A stretch of DNA of 14,503 nucleotides from UBA6382 sp963631415 (GTDB taxonomy: Bacteria; Bacteroidota; Bacteroidia; Bacteroidales; Bacteroidaceae), in the NCBI GenBank assembly GCA_963631415.1, contig CAVGQS010000061.1, forward strand, positions 1 to 14,503, read 5' to 3'. A program made the position numbers and the translations under genes. Under the pieces are notes generated by a model. It had not been told where the DNA came from. It made no database searches and worked only from the letters and a program-made list of their open reading frames with translations. This document shows, one piece after another, positions 1-8,700 of this stretch; the first letter of the stretch is position 1, and the number at the start of each line of letters is the position of its first letter.

Positions 1-2
1 AA

Positions 3-3000
3 AAGAAAGCGGGGATATTATCCCTTGGAGCGGGCAAGTGCCTATCCTATGCCCTAACGATGATGCTGACGCTCGCAGCACTCTTGCTGCCAAGCAGCGC
101 TATGGCCGACGTGGCGTGGGTGGAGTATGATTACAACAACAGCACACTCACTTTCAAATATGGAGCAGAGAAGCCGAGCGACGGAATAGTGACGGTGTAT
201 GATTTGAACACAGAATACGACACCCCGGGGTGGTATGGCAAAACCTGCACAACCGTAGTGTTTGACGAATCTTTCAGCAATGTGCGGCCTACGACATGCT
301 ACGAATGGTTTTTTAAACAGAGTTCTCTGACAAGCATAAAAGGATTGGAATATCTCAACACAGAGGAATTGACAGATATGAGCTATATGTTCTTTTATTG
401 TTCCGCTCTGAAAAGTCTGGATTTATCCACATTCAACACGAAGAACGTGACGGACATGAGCAATATGTTCGAAGGGTGCTCCGCTTTGGAAAGTCTTGAT
501 TTGTCAAGTTTCGACACAAAGAACGTTACGAACATGAGTTGTATGTTCACGTCTTGCTACAATTTGACCACCATTTTTGCCAGCGACAAGTTTAATGTCA
601 GCAGTGTTGTGAATTCTGACCTCATGTTCTCAGATTGCACTTCGCTGGTCGGTGCCGCAACATACACCGATGACAACACGAACGATGTCACTATGGCTAA
701 CTATGACGGCTACTTCAGCCAGAAAAAGGCGTGGGCGGAGTATGACAGCGACAAGCAAACTCTCACATTCAAGTACGGCAAAAAGCCGAGCGACGGATCG
801 GCGACGGTGTATGACTTAAACGAGGGAACCAACAGTCCCGGATGGAAGGACAATGTCTACGCAACGAATGTAGTGTTTGACCAATCATTTAGCAGTGCGC
901 GACCTACGACATGCTACGAATGGTTTGACTCTCAGAGTTCTCTGACAAGCATTAAGGGATTAGAATATCTCAACACAGAGGAAGTGACAAACATGGGCTT
1001 TATGTTCTCACATTGCTACGACCTGGAAAGTCTAGATGCATCCAATTTCAATACGGCGAACGTGACAGATATGAACGGAATGTTCAGCGGCTCCTCCGTG
1101 AAAAGCCTTGATTTGTCTAACTTCAACACTGCTAACGTGAAGTGTATGGACTGCATGTTCATGTCTTGTGGAAAATTGACCACTATTTTTGCAAGCGACA
1201 AGTTTAGCGTTGCCAAAGTCGAGAGCTCCATCTATATGTTCGACGGTTGCACAGAACTGGTCGGCGCTAAGGAATACGATGACAACTACACGGATGCCAG
1301 CATGGCAAACTACGATACCGGCTACTTCAGCCAGAAAAAGGCGTGGGTGGAGTATGACAGCGAAGCAAAGACTCTCACTTTCAAGACTGGAACAGACATA
1401 CCCGAAAGCGAAGAACCGGTGACGGTGTATGACTTTAACGACGGAGACAACGCTTCGGAGTGGAACAGTAACACCTACACGACTGTAGTATTTGACAAAT
1501 CATTTAGCAGCGCGCGACCTACAACATGCTACAACTGGTTTAACGACCAGAGAAGTCTTACAAACATTGAAGGGTTGAAATATCTCAACACGGAAAAGGT
1601 AAAAGAGATGCGAAGTATGTTCAGCGGCTGCAACTCCTTGGAAAGCCTTGATTTGTCAAACTTCAACACGACCAATGTGATAGACATGAAGTGGATGTTC
1701 GATCGTTGCACGAATCTCAAAAGTCTTGACTTGTCAACTTTCAATACCGAGAAAGTGACGGACATGTTGGCTATGTTCTCCTCTTGCACATCCTTAAAAG
1801 GACTGGATTTGTCGAACTTCAATACGGGGAACGTAACGGACATGTTCTCCATGTTCAGCAATTGCAGAAATCTGGAATATCTTGATTTGTCAAGTTTCAA
1901 CACTGCCAACGTGACAGATATGGCGTCTATGTTCGATGGTTGCTCCAAATTGACCGCCATATATGCCAGCGACAAGTTTAGCACTGCCAAAGTTACGAGT
2001 TCCAACGGCATGTTCTTAGATTGCACAGAACTGGCCGGCGCTGTAAAATACGACGAGAGCAAGACGGATGCCACCATGGCAAACTACGACGGCTACTTCA
2101 GCCAGAAAAAGGCATGGGCGGAGTATGACAGCGAAGCAAAGACTCTCACTTTCAAGACTGGAACAGTAAAACCAGAGAGCGAAGGAAACGTGACGGTGTA
2201 TGAGTTGAACGAAGGAGACAATCAACCATGGTGGTTTGACAACATTTGCGAATCTATAGTGTTTGACAAGTCATTTAGCAGCGCGCGGCCTACGTCATGC
2301 TACGCATGGTTTGACTCTCAGAGTGATCTGACAAGCATTACAGGATTGGAATATCTCAACACGGAGAAAGTAACAGACATGGGCTATATGTTCTGTTATT
2401 GTTCCAGTCTGGGAAGTCTGGATATATCCAATTTCAACACGGAGAACGTGACGAATATGGAAAACATGTTCAGTGGTTGTTCCTCTCTGGAAAGTCTGAA
2501 TGTAGCCAATTTCAACACGGAGAGTGTGACGAATATGAGCGGAATGTTCTACGGCTGCACCTCCTTGCAAAGACTTGATTTGTCAAACTTCAACACAGCT
2601 AAGGTGACAAACATGGGAATGATGTTCTCTAATTGCTCCAGTCTGGAAAGTCTGAATGTATCCAAATTCAACACAGAGAACGTGACGGATATGGCCGGCA
2701 TGTTTGATTATTGCAAAAAGTTGAAAGAACCTGATTTGTCAAACTTCAATACGGCTAAAGTGACAAGCATGAGCTGTATGTTCGAAGGGTGCTCCAAATT
2801 GACCACCATCTATGCCAGCGACAAGTTTGACGTTACCAATGTTAAGATTTCCGACAACATGTTCTTAGATTGCACAGAACTGGTCGGCGCGGTAGGATAC
2901 AGCGCTAGCAACACGAACGACCGCACTATGGCGAACTACAATGACGGCTACTTCAAAACATACTATAAGGTAGGCGAGACTAAGACTGAGCTCTGCGGCG

Positions 3001-3707
3001 AGACTCTCAGCGTGGAAAATCTCACGCTGGAGGGCGACAAGGACTTGGTGGTAAACGCTCCGTTCACAGCCGCCAACGTTTCTTACTCGCGCCCGATGAC
3101 GAGCAAGTGGGGTACGCTCTGCGTGCCGTTCGAGGTGGATGCATCAAGCGCAACCGGCACCAAGTTCTATAAACTTGAAAGCGTGGGCACAGATGTGATT
3201 ACGCTCACCAAGCTGGAGGGCAAGATAGCAGCCGGCACTCCGATGTTGGTTAACTCAACTGACGGCGATGGCAACGCTGCCAACATAAGCATCTCCGCAA
3301 GCAGTGTGAAGGTGGGGGCAACGCCCGCCGACGGCACACAGGCAGGCGGATGGCAGCTCGTGGGCTCGTTTGCCGAGACAGAAGTGCCCGACGACGGCTA
3401 CATCATCTCGAAGAACAAGTTCTGGCTGGTCAGTGACTTGAAGAATAACACCACTGCCAAGTCTGTGAAGACAAAGGCCATGAGAGCGTGGCTGAAGCCG
3501 AGCGCGGAGAACGCTGAGGCTAAGGCGCATGTGCTCAGCATCGCCCTCGACGAGGAGAACGAGACCACTGCCGTTGACGCTATCGAGGCTCTCACTGAGG
3601 ACACCGCAGAAATCTACGACCTCCAGGGCCGCCGCCTCGACAGTCTGCAGAAGGGCCTGAACATCGTGAAGACCGGTAATGTGACCAGGAAAGTGATGGT
3701 AAAATAA
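3..3707 (+). CDS. BspA-like leucine-rich-repeat surface protein (DUF285 repeats), 5'-partial
   Basis: A secreted or cell-surface repeat protein. The first ATG is at 60, but the frame stays open without a stop to the left edge. The upstream codons read like the charged start of a signal peptide (KKAGILSLGAGKCLSYALT) leading into the hydrophobic stretch MMLTLAALLLPSSAMA, so the true start is probably outside the window. Numbered from the ATG at 60, four modules begin near residues 19, 224, 428 and 685. Each opens with AW(A/V)EYD, then a CYxWF segment, then 4, 4, 6 and 7 repeats of about 24 residues of the form LDLSxFNTxNVTxMxxMFxxC, 21 in all. A different domain follows from about residue 965. 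The end (IYDLQGRRL ... GLNIV ... KVMVK) resembles the C-terminal tails of type IX secretion substrates. BspA proteins are known from adhesion to host matrix; the ligand here is unknown. It may be co-transcribed with the small gene 25 bp downstream. Confidence 0.9.
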   Translation, partial: KKAGILSLGAGKCLSYALTMMLTLAALLLPSSAMADVAWVEYDYNNSTLTFKYGAEKPSDGIVTVYDLNTEYDTPGWYGKTCTTVVFDESFSNVRPTTCYEWFFKQSSLTSIKGLEYLNTEELTDMSYMFFYCSALKSLDLSTFNTKNVTDMSNMFEGCSALESLDLSSFDTKNVTNMSCMFTSCYNLTTIFASDKFNVSSVVNSDLMFSDCTSLVGAATYTDDNTNDVTMANYDGYFSQKKAWAEYDSDKQTLTFKYGKKPSDGSATVYDLNEGTNSPGWKDNVYATNVVFDQSFSSARPTTCYEWFDSQSSLTSIKGLEYLNTEEVTNMGFMFSHCYDLESLDASNFNTANVTDMNGMFSGSSVKSLDLSNFNTANVKCMDCMFMSCGKLTTIFASDKFSVAKVESSIYMFDGCTELVGAKEYDDNYTDASMANYDTGYFSQKKAWVEYDSEAKTLTFKTGTDIPESEEPVTVYDFNDGDNASEWNSNTYTTVVFDKSFSSARPTTCYNWFNDQRSLTNIEGLKYLNTEKVKEMRSMFSGCNSLESLDLSNFNTTNVIDMKWMFDRCTNLKSLDLSTFNTEKVTDMLAMFSSCTSLKGLDLSNFNTGNVTDMFSMFSNCRNLEYLDLSSFNTANVTDMASMFDGCSKLTAIYASDKFSTAKVTSSNGMFLDCTELAGAVKYDESKTDATMANYDGYFSQKKAWAEYDSEAKTLTFKTGTVKPESEGNVTVYELNEGDNQPWWFDNICESIVFDKSFSSARPTSCYAWFDSQSDLTSITGLEYLNTEKVTDMGYMFCYCSSLGSLDISNFNTENVTNMENMFSGCSSLESLNVANFNTESVTNMSGMFYGCTSLQRLDLSNFNTAKVTNMGMMFSNCSSLESLNVSKFNTENVTDMAGMFDYCKKLKEPDLSNFNTAKVTSMSCMFEGCSKLTTIYASDKFDVTNVKISDNMFLDCTELVGAVGYSASNTNDRTMANYNDGYFKTYYKVGETKTELCGETLSVENLTLEGDKDLVVNAPFTAANVSYSRPMTSKWGTLCVPFEVDASSATGTKFYKLESVGTDVITLTKLEGKIAAGTPMLVNSTDGDGNAANISISASSVKVGATPADGTQAGGWQLVGSFAETEVPDDGYIISKNKFWLVSDLKNNTTAKSVKTKAMRAWLKPSAENAEAKAHVLSIALDEENETTAVDAIEALTEDTAEIYDLQGRRLDSLQKGLNIVKTGNVTRKVMVK
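114..2957 (+). repeat. Four tandem protein-coding modules (about 612-845 bp each)
   Basis: In-frame modules start at 114, 729, 1341 and 2112 and end near 2957. They differ in length mainly by whole repeats of about 72 bp. The junction DNA is nearly identical between modules: 1320-1395 and 2091-2166 match at 74 of 76 positions, and 708 onward begins the same way. Such long identical direct repeats are substrates for recombination that adds or removes modules. Confidence 0.85.
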
Positions 3708-3732
3708 GCGTTTAACGAAAAACAATTCAGAT

Positions 3733-3900
3733 ATGAACAAGAAGATATATACCGCTCCAAAGATGGAGACCGTAATGATAGAGACCCAAAGGGTTATTGC
3801 ATCGTCAAGCCTGGAAGCCGGGAAATATGACAGCAGCGGCGACGGCAGCACTTCAGAACAGCCAGACGTTGACGGCAGCGGCTCTATCTTTGGCGACTAA
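3733..3900 (+). CDS. Small acidic protein of 55 residues, unknown function
   Basis: A short gene 25 bp after the stop of the BspA-like gene and before the terminator at 4010-4056, so probably the last gene of the same transcript. It begins MNKKIYTAPKMETVMIETQR, continues VIASSSLEAGKYDSSGDGS and ends with a Gly/Asp/Ser-rich acidic tail closing in GSIFGD. There is no hydrophobic segment or signal peptide. The pattern (K-x-Y-x-x-P near the start, then V-x-I-E-T-Q and a short run of small residues, then a disordered acidic tail) resembles many short unannotated proteins that I recognise beside surface-protein genes in Prevotella and Bacteroides. No function is known to me. The position, the start, and the change from a Lys-rich head to an acidic tail support a real gene, but homology was not checked. 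Confidence 0.6.
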   Translation: MNKKIYTAPKMETVMIETQRVIASSSLEAGKYDSSGDGSTSEQPDVDGSGSIFGD

Positions 3901-3938
3901 GCCACGACGAAACCGGACGAGGACCGAGGTTACTAAAA

Positions 3939-3975
3939 CCTTATATATATAGTTCCTATACCTTATATATATAGT
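3939..3975. repeat. Two 15-bp AT-rich direct repeats, 22-bp period
   Basis: CCTTATATATATAGT occurs at 3939-3953 and again at 3961-3975, in the spacer between the small gene and its terminator. It looks like a 22-bp tandem duplication. No function is apparent. Confidence 0.7.
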
Positions 3976-4009
3976 CCATCCGCCATGGGCGCGCATTAGC
4001 CCACCTGCT

Positions 4010-4056
4010 GCGGGGGCGAACTTTCAAGCGAGAGTTCGCCCCCGCTTTTTTGTTTT
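4010..4056 (+). terminator. Strong rho-independent terminator
   Basis: The arms at 4010-4022 (GCGGGGGCGAACT) and 4033-4045 are perfectly complementary over 13 bp. The stem can extend by three more pairs (one G-U) to a loop of AAGC. It is followed by TTTTTTGTTTT. It ends the BspA-like transcription unit. Confidence 0.92.
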
Positions 4057-4139
4057 GGCGTGTGCCGTCTGAACACTTCTGTAACAATATTGTCTTGCTT
4101 ATTAAATTTTGCCGTAATGCCGTTGAAACATGGGCGCGC

Positions 4140-4147
4140 TAATTTTG
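4140..4147 (+). promoter_or_regulatory. Predicted Bacteroidales -7 box (TAATTTTG) for the receptor operon
   Basis: TAATTTTG matches the Bacteroidetes -7 consensus TAnnTTTG. It lies 28 bp before the ATG of the TonB-dependent receptor and after a strong terminator. A TTGAAAC lies upstream at 4123, but its 14-bp spacing is shorter than the usual -33 spacing, so only the -7 element is claimed. The short leader leaves no room for a riboswitch. Confidence 0.55.
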
Positions 4148-4175
4148 CACTCGAATCAAAAACGTAACATTAAGC

Positions 4176-6998
4176 ATGAAATTAAGCAAGAGAATCATTG
4201 TCGGGGTCTGCTTGGCGCTGTGCTGCGCCCAGGCGTGGTCCCAGCAAATCAAGGGCTTTGTGAGCGACGCCAAGACAGCTGAGAAGCTCAGCGGCGCCCA
4301 GATTATGGTGATCGGAACAGACCACAAGGCCCTGAGCGGCTCGGAGGGCGAGTTTGAGCTCGACGGCCTCAAACCGGGCGCCTACACCCTGTTCATCACC
4401 CACATCGGCTATCAAGCCGCCCAAACCCAGGTGAGGGCAGCCAAGGACAGCGTGATGACCGTGAGCATTGGGCTGAGGGCCGAGGAGCAGAAACTGAAGG
4501 GCGTGACCGTCAAGGCGGTGCGCAACAAGAACACGGAGACCGCCGTGATACAGATGACGCAGAAGAGCGCCCAGGTGACCAACAACATTTCGGCTCAGGA
4601 GATAAGCCGCTCGCAGGACAGCAACGCGGGCGAGGCCATCAAGCGAGTGTCGGGCATCAGCCTGATAGACGACAAGTTCGTGATGGTGCGCGGCCTGTCT
4701 CAGCGCTACAACAACGTGTGGGTCAACGGCAGCGCCGTGCCCAGCAGCGAGGCTGACTCGCGGGCCTTCTCGTTTGACATCATACCGAGTTCGCAAATCG
4801 ACAACCTGACCATCGTAAAGTCGCCGTCGGCAGAATATCCCGCCGACTACTCGGGCGGCTTCATCATGGTCAGCACCAAGGAGATACCCACCGAAAACTC
4901 CTTCTCGGTGTCGGTGGGCGGCAACTGGAACACCAGTTCGGCCTTCCGCAACTTCCTCTACTCCAAGGGCTCGGGCACCGACTTCCTGGGCTTCGACAAC
5001 GGCAAGCGCAGCCTGAGCGGCGGCATCAACGCCACGCTGGCCCCGCAGCTCAACGCCAGCGGCGCCAAGATGGGCGACTACGCCACCTCGCTCTTGGGCA
5101 ACGGCCTCAACAACGACTGGCGCGTGAGGACCAAGACGCCTGTGGGCGACCTGAAACTGGGCGCCAACCTCAACCACCGCTGGAACCTCGGCGGCAGGAC
5201 GCTGGGTCTGCTCGCCGCCGTGAACTACACCAACGAATACCGCACCTATCTGGGCATGCAGAACAACCTCTACGGCATCTACGACGCCGTGAACGACCGC
5301 CCCAACTACCTGCGCCAGTCGGTGGACGACCAGTATAACAACAACGTGAGGCTGGGCGCCATGCTCAACCTGACCTTCCTCTCCAAGGACCGCAAGCACA
5401 AGTATCAGCTGAAGAACATCTTCAACCAGCTCGCCACGAGCCGCTACACCTGGCGCGAGGGCGTCAGCGCGCAGTCCAACCTGGAGCGCAGCGCCGAATA
5501 CTTCTACCGCAGCCGCACCACCTACAACGGCCAGATTGCCGGCAGCCACACCTTCACCAACGACGCACTGGACTGGAACGCCGGCTACGCCTACGCCAAC
5601 CGCCACCAGCCCGACCGCCGCAGATATCTCGTGGACGACGCCATAGAGTCTGGCGTCTACGCCCTGAGCACCGGCAACGACATCTCGCGCGAGTGGACAC
5701 AGCTCGACGAACACATACTGTCGGCCAGCGTGAACGACAAGCACCACTTCAAGCTGGGCGGCTTTGAGCCCGACCTGCAGGTGGGAGCCTACGGCGAATA
5801 CCGCAGCCGCGAATACGTGACCCGCGACTTCATCTACAACTGGAATGCGGCAGACAACAACATGCCCAGCGGATTCCGCTACAGCGACATGACCACCCTG
5901 CTCTCCAGCACCGACAACATGGGCTACGACAAGCTCTACCTGCTGGAGCAGAAGCAGATGCGCAACAACTACCGCGGCCAGAACACGCTGGGAGCCGGCT
6001 ACGCCACCATCACCCTGCCCCTGGGCAAATTCAGCGTGCACGCCGGAGTGCGCTTTGAGCACAACGACATGAAGCTCATCTCCAACACCCGCGACTACGA
6101 GAAGAGCGAGACGAGCAGCCACTACAAGACCGACGACTTCTTCCCCTCGCTCAACACCACCTACAAGCTCAACGACCAGCACCAGGTGCGCTTCTCCTAC
6201 GGCCGCAGCATCAACCGCCCCGAGTTTCGCGAAGTGTCGCCCTCCGTATACTACGACTTCGACCTCGCCAGCAACGTGCAGGGCAACACCGAGCTGAAGA
6301 GCTGCTACGTGGACAACCTCGACCTGCGCTACGAGTGGTATCCCTCGCGCGGCGAATATGTCTCGCTGGCGGCCTTCTACAAGCACTTCGACTCCCCCAT
6401 TGAGTGGACCTACACCGTGGCGGGCGGCACCGACCTCGTCTATTCCTACAAAAACGCCAAGAGCGCCAACAACTACGGACTGGAACTGGAGATAAAGAAA
6501 TCGCTCGACTTCATCGGACTCAAGGGACTGAGCTGGTCGTTCAACGGCGCCGTCATCAAGAGCCGGGTGCAGTTTGCCTCGGGCTCGAGGGAGAAAAACC
6601 GCCCCATGCAGGGACAGTCGCCCTACCTCATCAACACCGGCCTCATCTATAAGAGCGAAGCCATCGACATGGACGTGGCGCTGCTCTACAACCGCATTGG
6701 CAAGAGAATCGTGGGCGTGGGCCGCAGCGAGGGCTCTACCGGCGACGACGTCAACGCCAACGTGCCCAACAGCTACGAGATGCCGCGCAACACCATCGAC
6801 CTCTCACTGACCAAACGCTTCGGCAAGAAGCTGGAGCTGAAGTGCTACGTCAAGGACCTCCTGGCCGAGAGCGTCTACTACAAGCAGTTTGCCGACGTGA
6901 GCTACGCCGACGGCAGCCAAAAAGAGGTGGAGGAAATCGTGAGGCGCTACAAGCCGGGCCGCAACATCGGCGTGCAGCTGGTCTACAGACTCTACTAA
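4176..6998 (+). CDS. TonB-dependent outer-membrane receptor with carboxypeptidase-regulatory-like domain
   Basis: An outer-membrane transporter energised by TonB; the substrate cannot be read from the sequence. The 940 residues begin with a signal peptide (about 1-22, ending AQAWSQ). An N-terminal carboxypeptidase-D-regulatory-like beta-sandwich follows at about 24-100 (IKGFVSDAKTAEKLSGAQI ... GYQA). A TonB-box-like segment LKGVTVKA sits near 107. The plug domain spans about 133-236, with the VRGLSQRYNNVWVNG motif near 171 and STKE at the end. A beta-barrel fills the rest to the aromatic C-terminus VYRLY. It lacks the distinctive features needed to call it SusC, and no SusD-like gene follows. 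The downstream gene encodes a surface lipoprotein 78 bp away, so the two probably form an uptake pair. The start is the ATG after the -7 box at 4140; no Shine-Dalgarno is seen. Confidence 0.93.
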   Translation: MKLSKRIIVGVCLALCCAQAWSQQIKGFVSDAKTAEKLSGAQIMVIGTDHKALSGSEGEFELDGLKPGAYTLFITHIGYQAAQTQVRAAKDSVMTVSIGLRAEEQKLKGVTVKAVRNKNTETAVIQMTQKSAQVTNNISAQEISRSQDSNAGEAIKRVSGISLIDDKFVMVRGLSQRYNNVWVNGSAVPSSEADSRAFSFDIIPSSQIDNLTIVKSPSAEYPADYSGGFIMVSTKEIPTENSFSVSVGGNWNTSSAFRNFLYSKGSGTDFLGFDNGKRSLSGGINATLAPQLNASGAKMGDYATSLLGNGLNNDWRVRTKTPVGDLKLGANLNHRWNLGGRTLGLLAAVNYTNEYRTYLGMQNNLYGIYDAVNDRPNYLRQSVDDQYNNNVRLGAMLNLTFLSKDRKHKYQLKNIFNQLATSRYTWREGVSAQSNLERSAEYFYRSRTTYNGQIAGSHTFTNDALDWNAGYAYANRHQPDRRRYLVDDAIESGVYALSTGNDISREWTQLDEHILSASVNDKHHFKLGGFEPDLQVGAYGEYRSREYVTRDFIYNWNAADNNMPSGFRYSDMTTLLSSTDNMGYDKLYLLEQKQMRNNYRGQNTLGAGYATITLPLGKFSVHAGVRFEHNDMKLISNTRDYEKSETSSHYKTDDFFPSLNTTYKLNDQHQVRFSYGRSINRPEFREVSPSVYYDFDLASNVQGNTELKSCYVDNLDLRYEWYPSRGEYVSLAAFYKHFDSPIEWTYTVAGGTDLVYSYKNAKSANNYGLELEIKKSLDFIGLKGLSWSFNGAVIKSRVQFASGSREKNRPMQGQSPYLINTGLIYKSEAIDMDVALLYNRIGKRIVGVGRSEGSTGDDVNANVPNSYEMPRNTIDLSLTKRFGKKLELKCYVKDLLAESVYYKQFADVSYADGSQKEVEEIVRRYKPGRNIGVQLVYRLY

Positions 6999-7046
6999 GC
7001 AAAAGCAACCAAACAACATATATATATAATCACACACAAGCATTGT

Positions 7047-7071
7047 TTAACTAACTTAACTAATTAACTAA
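7047..7071 (+). promoter_or_regulatory. Tandem TTAACTAA leader repeats before the lipoprotein start
   Basis: TTAACTAA occurs at 7047, 7056 and 7064 and ends 5 bp before the ATG at 7077. It replaces a Shine-Dalgarno site with an AT-rich, unstructured leader, as is common in Bacteroidetes. No TAnnTTTG promoter is visible in the gap, which fits read-through from the receptor gene. Confidence 0.4.
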
Positions 7072-7076
7072 CAACA

Positions 7077-8609
7077 ATGAACAAGTTCTATCTTTTGGGA
7101 TGCATGGGCATCTTCGCAGCGTCAGCCATGCTGAGCAGCTGCAGCAGTGACGACAACGACAGCAGCAGCGACGGCGACAAAACGGAGCAGACAACCACCG
7201 TCTACACCTGGACCACCGACGGCGGACTGAAGGCCTGCAACCACATCACCTTCAACGCTGACGGCACCGAAAACCTCAGCGGCACACAGATCGGCAACGG
7301 CGACCAGGGCTTCGTCTTCACCGGCAAGCAGACGCTCAAGAAGGGCACCTACACGCTCAAGGGCTGGGTCTACATAGCCGACGGCGCACAGCTCACCATC
7401 GAGCCGGGCACCATCATCAGGGGCGACAAGCAGACCAAGTCTGCCATCATAGCTGAGCGCGGCGGCAAACTCATTGCCCAGGGCACCGCGACTGAGCCCA
7501 TCGTCTTCACCTCCGGCGAAGCAGCCGGCAGCCGCAAACCGGGCGACTGGGGCGGCATCATCCTCTGCGGCAAGGCCAAGAACAACCAGGGCGAGCAGCA
7601 GATAGAGGGCGGTCCGCGCACCAAGCACGGAGGCTCTGACGACACCGACAACTCGGGCGTGCTGAGCTACGTGCGCATAGAATTTGCCGGCAATCCCTTC
7701 CAGAAGGACAAGGAAATCAACGGTCTCACACTCGGTTCGGTAGGTTCTGGCACCAAGATTGACCATGTGCAGGTTTCTTACTCCAACGACGACTCCTACG
7801 AGTGGTTTGGCGGCACAGTGAACTGCAAGTACCTCATCGCCTACAAGGGCTGGGACGACGACTTCGATACCGACAACGGCTTCTCGGGCAATGTGCAGTA
7901 TGGCCTCGTGGTACGCGACAGCAAGATAGCCGACACCTCGCAGAGCAACGGCTTTGAAAGCGACAACTGCGCTGACGGCGCCGCCGTATCGCCCTACACC
8001 ACCGCCACCTTCTCCAACATCACCTTCGTAGGCCCCAAGGTGCTCGACAGCCAGTTCCAGAACACCACCGACTACATCACCGGCGGCGCCTACAACCCCA
8101 ACAACGGCGCAGCGCTGGGCAAGTTCCAGGCAGCCATGCAGATCCGCCGCTCCTCGCGCCTCAACTGCATCAACTCCGTGGCGCTCGGCTGGCCCATCGG
8201 TCTGATTGTTGACGGCGAAAAGGGCAGCTCGGTACAGGCAGCCAAGGACGGCAGCTTCAAACTGCAGAACGTATACTTCGCCGGCATGGACGCAGTGGGC
8301 AGCGACGCCAACAAAATCTACACCGACTGCCTCTACGACGCAGCCAACAAGAAGGTGCTCGACGCCAACCAGAAATCCTACAGCAACACCTTCTTCTTCT
8401 CTGAGAAGACCAACAAGTACTTCGACTCCTGGACCTCGCTCGTGGGCGTGGACGGCTACACCCCCATCGCCGGCAGCCCGCTGCTCGGCGCAGCCTCCTT
8501 CGAGGGCTGGACAGGATTCGACAAGGTAAGCTACATCGGAGCCTTCGACGGCACTAACAACTGGGCCACCGGCTGGACCAACTTCGATCCCCAGAACACC
8601 AAGTACTAA
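7077..8609 (+). CDS. Predicted surface lipoprotein, beta-helix-like, partner of the TonB receptor
   Basis: A 510-residue lipoprotein. The signal peptide ends in the lipobox LSSC, with the lipidated cysteine at residue 22. The next residues, SSDDND, resemble the acidic lipoprotein export signal that directs Bacteroidetes lipoproteins to the cell surface. The mature part begins with a linker rich in Ser, Asp and Thr. It then carries motifs of a family widespread beside TonB receptors in Bacteroidetes: GWVYIADGAQLTIEPGTII, GDWGGIILCGKA, then LSYVRIEFAG, VQVSYSNDDSYEWFGGTV, GWDDDFDTDNGFSG and a late LGWPIGLIVDG. Repeated short hydrophobic strands suggest a parallel beta-helix. It probably captures a ligand for the upstream receptor, but neither ligand nor enzymatic activity is known. 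It is followed by a terminator at 8648. Confidence 0.85.
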   Translation: MNKFYLLGCMGIFAASAMLSSCSSDDNDSSSDGDKTEQTTTVYTWTTDGGLKACNHITFNADGTENLSGTQIGNGDQGFVFTGKQTLKKGTYTLKGWVYIADGAQLTIEPGTIIRGDKQTKSAIIAERGGKLIAQGTATEPIVFTSGEAAGSRKPGDWGGIILCGKAKNNQGEQQIEGGPRTKHGGSDDTDNSGVLSYVRIEFAGNPFQKDKEINGLTLGSVGSGTKIDHVQVSYSNDDSYEWFGGTVNCKYLIAYKGWDDDFDTDNGFSGNVQYGLVVRDSKIADTSQSNGFESDNCADGAAVSPYTTATFSNITFVGPKVLDSQFQNTTDYITGGAYNPNNGAALGKFQAAMQIRRSSRLNCINSVALGWPIGLIVDGEKGSSVQAAKDGSFKLQNVYFAGMDAVGSDANKIYTDCLYDAANKKVLDANQKSYSNTFFFSEKTNKYFDSWTSLVGVDGYTPIAGSPLLGAASFEGWTGFDKVSYIGAFDGTNNWATGWTNFDPQNTKY

Positions 8610-8647
8610 AACCACTGCTCCGCCCCACTCGGCGGCCCCCATGAGAA

Positions 8648-8690
8648 GGCGGGAAATGGAGCGCGCTCCACTTCCCGCCCTCTTTGTTTC
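8648..8690 (+). terminator. Rho-independent terminator of the receptor-lipoprotein unit
   Basis: The arms at 8648-8661 and 8666-8679 pair over 14 bp with one A-C mismatch around a GCGC loop. They are followed by CTCTTTGTTT, a weak T-rich tract. It lies 38 bp after the lipoprotein stop. Confidence 0.7.
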
Positions 8691-8700
8691 AAAAAAACCA

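Noticed and set aside
4123..4125. TTG before the -7 box at 4140 (and at 8866 before 8882) as a -33 element
   Set aside because: The spacing is 13-14 bp, shorter than the usual Bacteroidetes distance; recorded only as a note.
4182..6386. A 734-codon open frame on the minus strand opposite the TonB receptor
   Set aside because: Its translation is low-complexity Val/Ala/Gly/His-rich with no recognisable domain, and it mirrors a GC-rich gene with a clear product on the other strand.
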